Shown here: piece after piece, positions 58,401-64,000 of the stretch | How the letters are laid out: every line of letters begins with the position of its first letter | How positions within the stretch are numbered: position 1 is the first letter of the stretch | DNA from: Plasmopara viticola | Taxonomy: Eukaryota > Oomycota > Peronosporomycetes > Peronosporales > Peronosporaceae | Reading direction: 5' to 3' | DNA: 64,000 nt | NCBI GenBank assembly: GCA_001695595.3 | Contig: MBPM02000004.1 | Span: forward strand, 434,001 to 498,000 | Made by a program: the position numbers and the translations under genes | The notes under the pieces: generated by a model | Told to the model about the DNA's origin: nothing | The model's input: the letters and a program-made list of their open reading frames with translations, nothing else | The model's database searches: none

Positions 58401-59535
58401 GGACTTAAGCAAGCAGCGAGTGCCTGGAACAAGACAATACATCGTGTCTTCATTAGGAATGGCTTTAAGAGTTGCGGAGCAGATCAATGTGTTTATGTCA
58501 AGAGAACTAAAGAAGGTTTTGCTTACGTTCTTTGGAGTATATGTAGATGACATGACTATCGCAGCAAGAAGCAGCAAAGAATTAAATCAAGTAGAGGGAG
58601 TACTCAAGAATGCTTTCAAGATGAAGGAGCTTGGTCAGGCGGAATTTATTTTGGGTATGGAAATTGATCACGACAGGTCAGCTGGAATTTTGATGATCAA
58701 ACAGACTCGCTACATCGATGACGTGGTCAAGCGATTCGGTCAACAAGATGCCAAAAGTGTTGAAAACCCTTGCGTATCAGGATTGAAGCTGTCGTCAAAG
58801 CAGTCACCCACAACGGAAGAGGGACGGTCGACAATGCGATCAAAGCCTTATCGCTCTTTGATTGGATGCCTGCTGTACATAACGACATGCACTCGGCCTG
58901 ATATTGCTTACGTGGTGACGCAGCTATCACGTTTTCTGGAGAACCCAGGACTACAACATTGGAGCGCAGCAATTCGAGTAGTACGGTATCTGAAGACCAC
59001 GCGTCAAATCGGTATCGTCTACCGAGGAACTGGAAGCGTTACGGTCAAGGCATACTCGGATGCAGATTGGGGCAGCAACACGGATGACAGACGCTCGGTC
59101 TCGGGAATTATGGTCATGATTGCAAGCGCACCAGTGGTATTTAAGTCGAAGTACCAGCGGACAGTTGCGCTGAGCTCAGCGGAAGCTGAGTATATGGCTC
59201 TCAGCTTATGCACACAAGAAGTTCTTTGGACGCGGGCAATGCTAAAGGACATGGGTCACGAGCAAGTTGAAGGCACACAGGTTTGGGAAGACAACCAGGG
59301 TGCGATTGCGTTAGCCAATAACGCCGGATACCATGCTAGGACGAAGCATGTGGACATCAAGCATCACTTTATTCGTGAGAACGTGCAAGAAGGACTGTTG
59401 AAGATCGAATATATCGACACGAAGAGTCAGCTTGCAGATATGCTGACGAAGGCAGTTGGGACCAAGATGCTTAAGTATCTGCGCGAAGCCACCGGAATCA
59501 AGACCAAGTCAGCAACAAAGGACACACAGCATTAG
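55437..59535 (+). pseudogene. Copia gag-pol polyprotein, nearly intact (copy C)
   Basis: Begins at the ATG at 55437, 42 bp past the 5' LTR. The frame is also open upstream into the LTR, but that part would lie before a TATA-driven start. Domains: gag; zinc knuckle CFNCDQFGHMKRNC (56106-56147); protease DSGA (about 56223); integrase HARMGHP and CAGC (about 56616-56735), VDDFSRY (56865), RSDNGTEF (about 56992), QNGVAERMNR (about 57090); reverse transcriptase with YVDD (about 58538); RNase H with SDADWGS (about 59056) and SSAEAEYMAL (about 59176). Breaks: a Tyr codon turned into TAA at 57150, and a 4 bp insertion near 58530 next to the YVDD box that shifts the frame. Everything after 58420 is open to 59535. 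Confidence 0.95.
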
Positions 59536-59548
59536 CGGTGAGTGGGAG

Positions 59549-59694
59549 TGTTAACATTACACCGCTGAATGCATGTTGAACAGGTGGATGGCTTCACAGT
59601 AATTACAAGTACGTCACAAATAGTAATTACATATGGTAGCCGTTCATTGGTCAGGATAAATATATTCACTTCGGTTTTTACTTTCTTCTCAACA
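59549..59694 (+). repeat. 3' LTR of copia copy C
   Basis: 146 bp. Two differences from the 5' LTR. A purine-rich GGTGAGTGGGAG precedes it, a plausible primer for plus-strand synthesis. Confidence 0.96.
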
Positions 59695-59699
59695 CACAT

Positions 59700-60229
59700 C
59701 GATAATCTTGACAGCGGTAATCATGGCCATATAACATGTGCCTGTTTTTTAGGGGATTCACGACAATAACCTTCATCTCGCTCAAAGACTGTAGAAAATT
59801 GCTGGCAACAGTCACTCCATTGTAGCCTGAAACGCGCAGATAAACAATAGAGGCGAAGTGCGCCAAGAGATAAGAATTAAAGTATTATGACGGGTGCGTC
59901 GTTGACATAATTTATAAGAGCTTTGTCTCTTGAATGAAGGCAACTTATTAGCGAAGAGCTAGCGGTGGTGGACTGACGCAAGTGACACTGAGGATAAAAA
60001 AACATTCGTGTCTCGGTCGACCCTGGTGTATTACAGATCTCGCGCTTTGGCTATCAGCCCAAATGGCCTACCGATTCACGGAGCGAAAACAACAGAATTG
60101 AGTTCGTTTTGATTTTGGTACGGTAGGGCTTCAAATGTTCGTACGGTTAAAACAGACGCAGCTATAGAATCAAGATTGTGGGAACAATGTCATTGATTTG
60201 ATTTAGCGCTCATGAGTTCGCAAAGCTTA
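59700..60229. other. Start of lectin module 3, shared with 1-170
   Basis: No gene. From about 60125 on it resembles positions 15-180 of the window (CAATGTCATTGATTTG with CAATGACATTGATTTG, CATGAGTTCGCAAAGCT with AATGAGTTCGCAAAGCT). Confidence 0.4.
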
Positions 60230-60753
60230 AGACGCGTCGTCGACTACCAGCTGGTTCAGTCCTGAGACATATAGTCTGCAACCTCAATCTCTTTTTTGCA
60301 GCGGTAACTAAATATCTCAAAATATCTCTGCTCGTGACTTCCATGCTCGTATCCTAAACGGCGTGAAGCATGGTCATGTCAGATCTGGTGACCATCATGA
60401 TTAAACGTTACTACAACATCAGCGCAGTTCTGCTGAAGTACGGCTTCAAGTTTTGAAGGATTTTTTAGGTTAAGCTTTTGTTTAGCTAGATTATACAATA
60501 AATTGACCCTGGTGGCACCGTTGCAATGTGAAGTGTCTCGTTTACGACTGACATCACCACTTTTCGTTCCCATCTTCGTGCACAGCGGCTCAGTAAATCG
60601 TCTAAAAGTATTATCATCTTTCTCGTTATGCACAAAGGTCGCCTGCACGTTAAACTTAAGTCGTGCCTTTTTTGCGCTACGGAGACTTTTTGCACTGGGT
60701 AAATAAGTGGCGCTCGTGCCGATTTGGAGTATGTGACTTCCAACTGTGCACAA
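60230..60753 (-). pseudogene. Best copy of gene family X, upstream of lectin 3
   Basis: A 124-codon frame (60753-60379) with GTSATYLPSAKSLRSAKKAR, FVHNEKDD, TEPLCTKM, CNGATRVNLLYNLAK and, at the end, CADVVVTFNHDGHQI. The same blocks in the same order occur at 4.8-5.4 kb, so the frame was under protein-level constraint at some time. Beyond the stop the remnant NQLVVDDAS (about 60245) matches the C-terminal peptide of other copies. No signal peptide or domain recognised. It lies divergently to lectin gene 3 with about 900 bp between. Whether any copy is functional is unclear. Confidence 0.4.
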
Positions 60754-61660
60754 CTAAAACGCAAAATCAAACTAACCTGCACAGACAGCAAATTGGGGGC
60801 TGAAAAAAGGTTATTACAAAATTTTACACAAAGTCTCTTGCTGAGAATTCCCTTTGACATCAAAGAGCACGTGTGTCTTGGATTGCCTGATCTAGCGCGC
60901 GCATTGATTGATGTACATTTAGAACACAATTCACTCATATCGTATTATGATTGTTGGCTACGTTGCCAAGCTATCTTTTTTGCAAAGTTTAATGTTGCCA
61001 GACATCGTCATTCGTATGTTGGTGTGTCTGTACCAAAACACTGGTATAGTGCCGCCCGAATGACGATCAGACCAAAAAAGGCGCAAAAATGAACAATACG
61101 TTGTTGAATTTTCAACCGAGATTTGAAGGAAATGCACAGTGCTTCGAGACCTTGTGGGCTTTTAGCAGTCAAGTTCTTATGCTATCATATAGCACAATAT
61201 CGCCCGAGCTAAGATACTGGTCAAACGACACCATCATTAACGCTTGTCGTGATTTGTAGACCCTACAGAGAACAGAGAGACGATGGTAGATAGCCTCTCT
61301 TAAACCACGATCGCGTCATCCTACAGAAGGGTGATGGTCGTGTAAGATTTATTCACTTCGTGCTCAAGTACCAAGATATGTCAGTGAAGTAGACGAAGTC
61401 TACCTTATGCTTGTTTTGTTTCATCCAGAATAAATCCAAAAGACACGGGTAAATGATCTATACGCTCTGTCGCATAACAATTTGACACTAACGACGTGCA
61501 TAGACACAAGTAGATTACTTCCATCGACACATCCGTCTCTCGATCCTTGTGTCGTTATCATCAACTCAAGCCAACAACATGCTCCATTCCAGCTTGTGGG
61601 CACTTGCTTACAACTCGTCACTTTAAAAAAACATTTCTTCTTCCCACGCGATCTACTTCG
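60754..61660 (+). promoter_or_regulatory. Upstream region of lectin gene 3
   Basis: Shared with 5590-6190 and partly with 30460-31125. Just before the ATG, CTCGTCACTTTAAA and ACATTTCTTCTTCCCACGCG parallel the TCATTAAG and ACATTTCTCTTACCCATCCG of lectin gene 2. The kept block close to the start suggests a common core promoter. Confidence 0.45.
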
Positions 61661-62221
61661 ATGAAGCTCTTTTTCCACGTTTTGGCGACACTTGCGGTTG
61701 TCGAAGGCAGAGGGGCAGTCATGGTTCCCGGAGGAGGAGGAGGAGGGGGGTCATCCACAACTCGTGCGAACGCGATAACGTGCGATAACGCGGGTGGGAC
61801 CGGAGGGAAGCCCTTTGACGACAAAAGTCTCGTTAGCGATGGGCAAACTATGTCAGAGATCAAACTCTGCAGTGACGAGCGTCTGGATGGCATTGGCTAC
61901 ACGATCGCGCCAAAGGGGAAACCGAGCAAAGATATATTTCACGGCTCGAAAAAAAAGTGTAACGTGATTCCTCTTGCCGAAAACGATTACATTACTTCGT
62001 ACGAGCTGCACATTGCAAACATGCATAACCCAGGATACAAGCGCATTGGTTACATCAAGGTCACTACTGCAAACAAGAAGGTTCATGAAGCCGGCAAGGT
62101 TAAGAAACAGTCGGACAACTCTGTAGTCTGTACAGCTCCTGCTGGACAGCAACTCGGGGGGTTCAGCGGGAGCGCTGGGCAAGAAGTGGATGTGCTCACG
62201 CCTATATGGACACCGATTTAA
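61661..62221 (+). CDS. Secreted jacalin-like lectin, paralogue 3
   Basis: 186 codons from the ATG at 61661. The in-frame ATG 38 codons upstream is rejected because the signal peptide and alignment with the paralogues begin here. Signal peptide MKLFFHVLATLAVVEG, then GGGGGGG (24-30), then a jacalin-like lectin domain from about residue 38: AGGTGG (44-49), ERLDGIG (73-79), FHGS (93-96), YITSYELH (110-117), KRIGYIKV (127-134) and GSAGQEVDVL with the GxxxD sugar-site motif (G173, D177). Cysteines at 41, 70, 100 and 157 match the other two. Intact and intronless. Closest to paralogue 2. Predicted exported glycan-binding protein; target unknown. Confidence 0.85.
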   Translation: MKLFFHVLATLAVVEGRGAVMVPGGGGGGGSSTTRANAITCDNAGGTGGKPFDDKSLVSDGQTMSEIKLCSDERLDGIGYTIAPKGKPSKDIFHGSKKKCNVIPLAENDYITSYELHIANMHNPGYKRIGYIKVTTANKKVHEAGKVKKQSDNSVVCTAPAGQQLGGFSGSAGQEVDVLTPIWTPI

Positions 62222-62454
62222 AATCCTAGTCTGTGGCCACGCCTACAAGCCAGCCTACTCAAACCCAACATGACCAGGCTTGGTATCGATTTCAGCCGCC
62301 ATTCTTCTTTTTTCACGGTCATTACTTCGTTTCTGTAAACAATAGAGTAAACAAATAGAAAGAGTTTTGATTTACTACTTTAAATCTCTGTCCAGCGACC
62401 AATTTAGCAAAGTGAAGCTATTTGATTTTGCACTTGATCACAAAAGACACTGGT

Positions 62455-63078
62455 TTAATCCTCATCTTTTCTACCAGAGCTCTGCTTCCATCTGTCCCGC
62501 TTCAAGGCATGAGTCATCGAGACCTTAGCTCCTTGTATCTTCTGACGAGGACTTTCTTCGTTCTCATCAGAGATGTCGTCGTCACTGTCGTCTGTGGTGG
62601 AACAATGGTGACCGATCTTCGCTCCAATATCACCAGCTTGATTGAGCTGTGCCCAATAAACCGACTGAGCTGATCCACATGTGGTGTCGCGTTTGAAAAC
62701 GGCGATAACGTCCGAAAACGTGCCACCTTCTTGTGAATTCGATAAACTCGACGTGCCTGATGCGTGGTGGGCCATGCTTCTGTCCAATTTGCACCTTCCA
62801 CGCAACAACGTCACTGTCATCGACCAGATTGAAGTCGTTCACTTGTCCTGCGACATGTCGTGCGAAAATCAAGCGAAGACGCCGAAACAAATCACGCGTT
62901 CACCTTGACCACTTAAAAGAGTCTTTACTCGTTGTCCAAGGCTGACAATCTTTGAGTCTTTAGGCATGTCTCCGTGAGGCTGTCTCATCATACAGTACGA
63001 AGTGGTCCGTTGAAAACCTATTTTAGCAGCGATAGCTTGTACAGCAGCAAGCGCAACAATACCAAGTATGAGGTTCAT
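62455..63078 (-). pseudogene. Small secreted-protein family 'SP', best copy (lectin module 3)
   Basis: From the ATG at 63078 a clear signal peptide (MNLILGIVALAAVQAIAA) opens a 69-codon frame. Two in-frame TGA codons follow (62869 and about 62838), after which the same frame stays open from about 62820 to the stop at 62455, with SAQSVYWAQLNQAGDIGAKI, an acidic TTDDSDDDISDENEE and a basic C-terminus. In another phase the block NDFNLVDDSDVVAW is better kept among the three copies, so a frame change or a small intron near 62860 is possible. Convergent with lectin gene 3, 234 bp apart. No known domain; possibly a pseudogene, possibly a spliced gene. Confidence 0.45.
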
Positions 63079-64000
63079 TGGAGTCGGTTGGGTCGTCAGA
63101 AGAAGTAGCGAAATTTTCGAGGCAAGTAAAAGAAGGATTTTGCGGGATGAATGCGTTACGTAAAGTGCAATGTTGAGTTGTTTGTCCGTGTTGTGGCGGT
63201 TCTAACCCAAGACAGTTAGTCCAGTTTAATCAACTGATCCAAACTTCATTCCTGCCCACAAAAACCATCGACATATTCCATTAGTCCTACATTATTGGTC
63301 TATGCATGCTCAACAATGGTAAAAATCGAGATGGTGCTGCATTTTTAAGTCCAGAATCAATGACTAGCAGCGTTAACATATAAACTACATACTACCAGCT
63401 TTTTGCACTGCACAGTAATCATTTTTTGTAGTAATACTTAAAGCGTAGCGTAAGCAATAGCATGTATAAAATTGCCATGCGGATGATTCGGCAAGACCAT
63501 ATCAATATCTTTCTCAACTATGCCTAAGTAAATCTTCTGTCGATAAATAGTAAATTTGAGGGATGCTATCAGTCAGATCTTGATATACTATACACGCAGA
63601 ACCGCTTTCAAGAACGCACAATGTACTATCATCATCCATGCCCGAGTGATATCAATTTTTAGAGTGTAGAGTAAGACTTAGTGCATCACAGGCGAGAAAT
63701 CTTCTCCCGAAAGCAAAATTCGACTTTTAGCACGGGTCTCCCTCCAAACCCTCACTTTAATGTATATTTTTTGCTCGCCTTCAAGTGAGTCGCTTGCACA
63801 CTACCTCAAGGCTTTAATACTCCTAAAAACTTTCGCTTATGACTCACCGCTAATGAGTTTAATAAAACTTTCTAACTTCTTGATAGGATACATAACAAGT
63901 GGAGCTGGGGATGGTCATCGTTGTTGCCTTAAGAAATATCCGGAAATGTTCGTGAAACTCTCAAAGACAATTCAAGCTTTTTAGGCATTAGATCTCTTAA
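63079..64000. other. Outer flank of lectin module 3
   Basis: Blocks shared with 32600-33400 (see there). A 74-codon frame at 63760-63984 shows no motif. No gene recognised. Confidence 0.4.

Larger units (their letters stand above)
55249..59694 (+). mobile_element. Ty1/copia LTR retrotransposon, copy C (youngest)
   Basis: 4446 bp with 146 bp LTRs that differ at only two positions, and a perfect CACAT target duplication (55244-55248 and 59695-59699). This is the best-preserved copy of the family and probably the latest insertion in the window. Only two coding breaks were found. Confidence 0.97.

Noticed and set aside
61547..61660. Upstream ATG extending lectin paralogue 3 by 38 residues
   Set aside because: It runs through the conserved leader shared with lectin 2, and the signal peptide begins at 61661.
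1..64000. RXLR or Crinkler effector genes
   Set aside because: No signal peptide followed by RxLR/EER or LxLFLAK-type motifs was found in the open frames.
1..64000. tRNA, rRNA or CRISPR arrays
   Set aside because: No regularly spaced repeats, rRNA blocks or convincing tRNA boxes were seen by eye; a tRNA scan would be needed to exclude single tRNAs.

Overview
The window looks like a repeat-rich, gene-poor stretch of an oomycete nuclear genome, probably a Phytophthora or downy-mildew relative. This is inferred from the style of the Ty1/copia and chromodomain Ty3/gypsy elements, the intron-poor small secreted-protein genes and TCATT-type initiator motifs upstream of them. No rRNA, tRNA, CRISPR or bacterial-type operon was seen. 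Most of the DNA is transposon or pseudogene sequence.

Mobile elements. Three copies of one copia family (146-147 bp LTRs) lie at 359-4800 (+), 35584-40014 (-) and 55249-59694 (+). Each has a perfect 5 bp target-site duplication (TSD), and each polyprotein is broken. Two solo LTRs of the family (17062-17207, 30240-30385) also have intact TSDs. A second, older copia family lies at 40425-44563 (-), with TSD CGGTC. A complete but decayed chromodomain Ty3/gypsy element lies at 21877-26943 (+), with TSD ATCAG. Older gypsy debris is seen near 10.4-11.3, 20.6, 27.1, 34.9 and 49.3-51.6 kb.

Host-like genes. The only convincing intact genes are three paralogues coding for small secreted proteins with a jacalin-like lectin domain: 13857-14402 (-), 31126-31680 (+) and 61661-62221 (+). 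Each faces, tail to tail, a second and more degraded small gene family (13.1-13.7, 32.0-32.6, 62.5-63.1 kb) whose best copy starts with a signal peptide. In two of the three modules a third degenerate family ('gene X') lies upstream of the lectin. The lectin plus partner module is therefore triplicated, once inverted. Lectin-free upstream relics remain at 5.6-6.2 and 52.64-52.81 kb.

Other duplicated material. Fragments of an IQ-motif/TPR gene lie at 40.0-40.4 plus 44.6-46.6 kb (-), split by the second copia element, with copies at 47.5-49.0 kb (+) and 52.0-52.6 kb (-). An inverted segmental duplication links 15.9-17.3 kb and 53.4-54.6 kb, and the latter copy keeps the empty site of the 17.1 kb solo LTR. 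The order of events in several places can be read from these nested insertions. Long stretches (6.2-10.4, 17.5-19.6, 33.4-34.8, 46.6-47.5 and 54.6-55.2 kb) hold nothing I can recognise.
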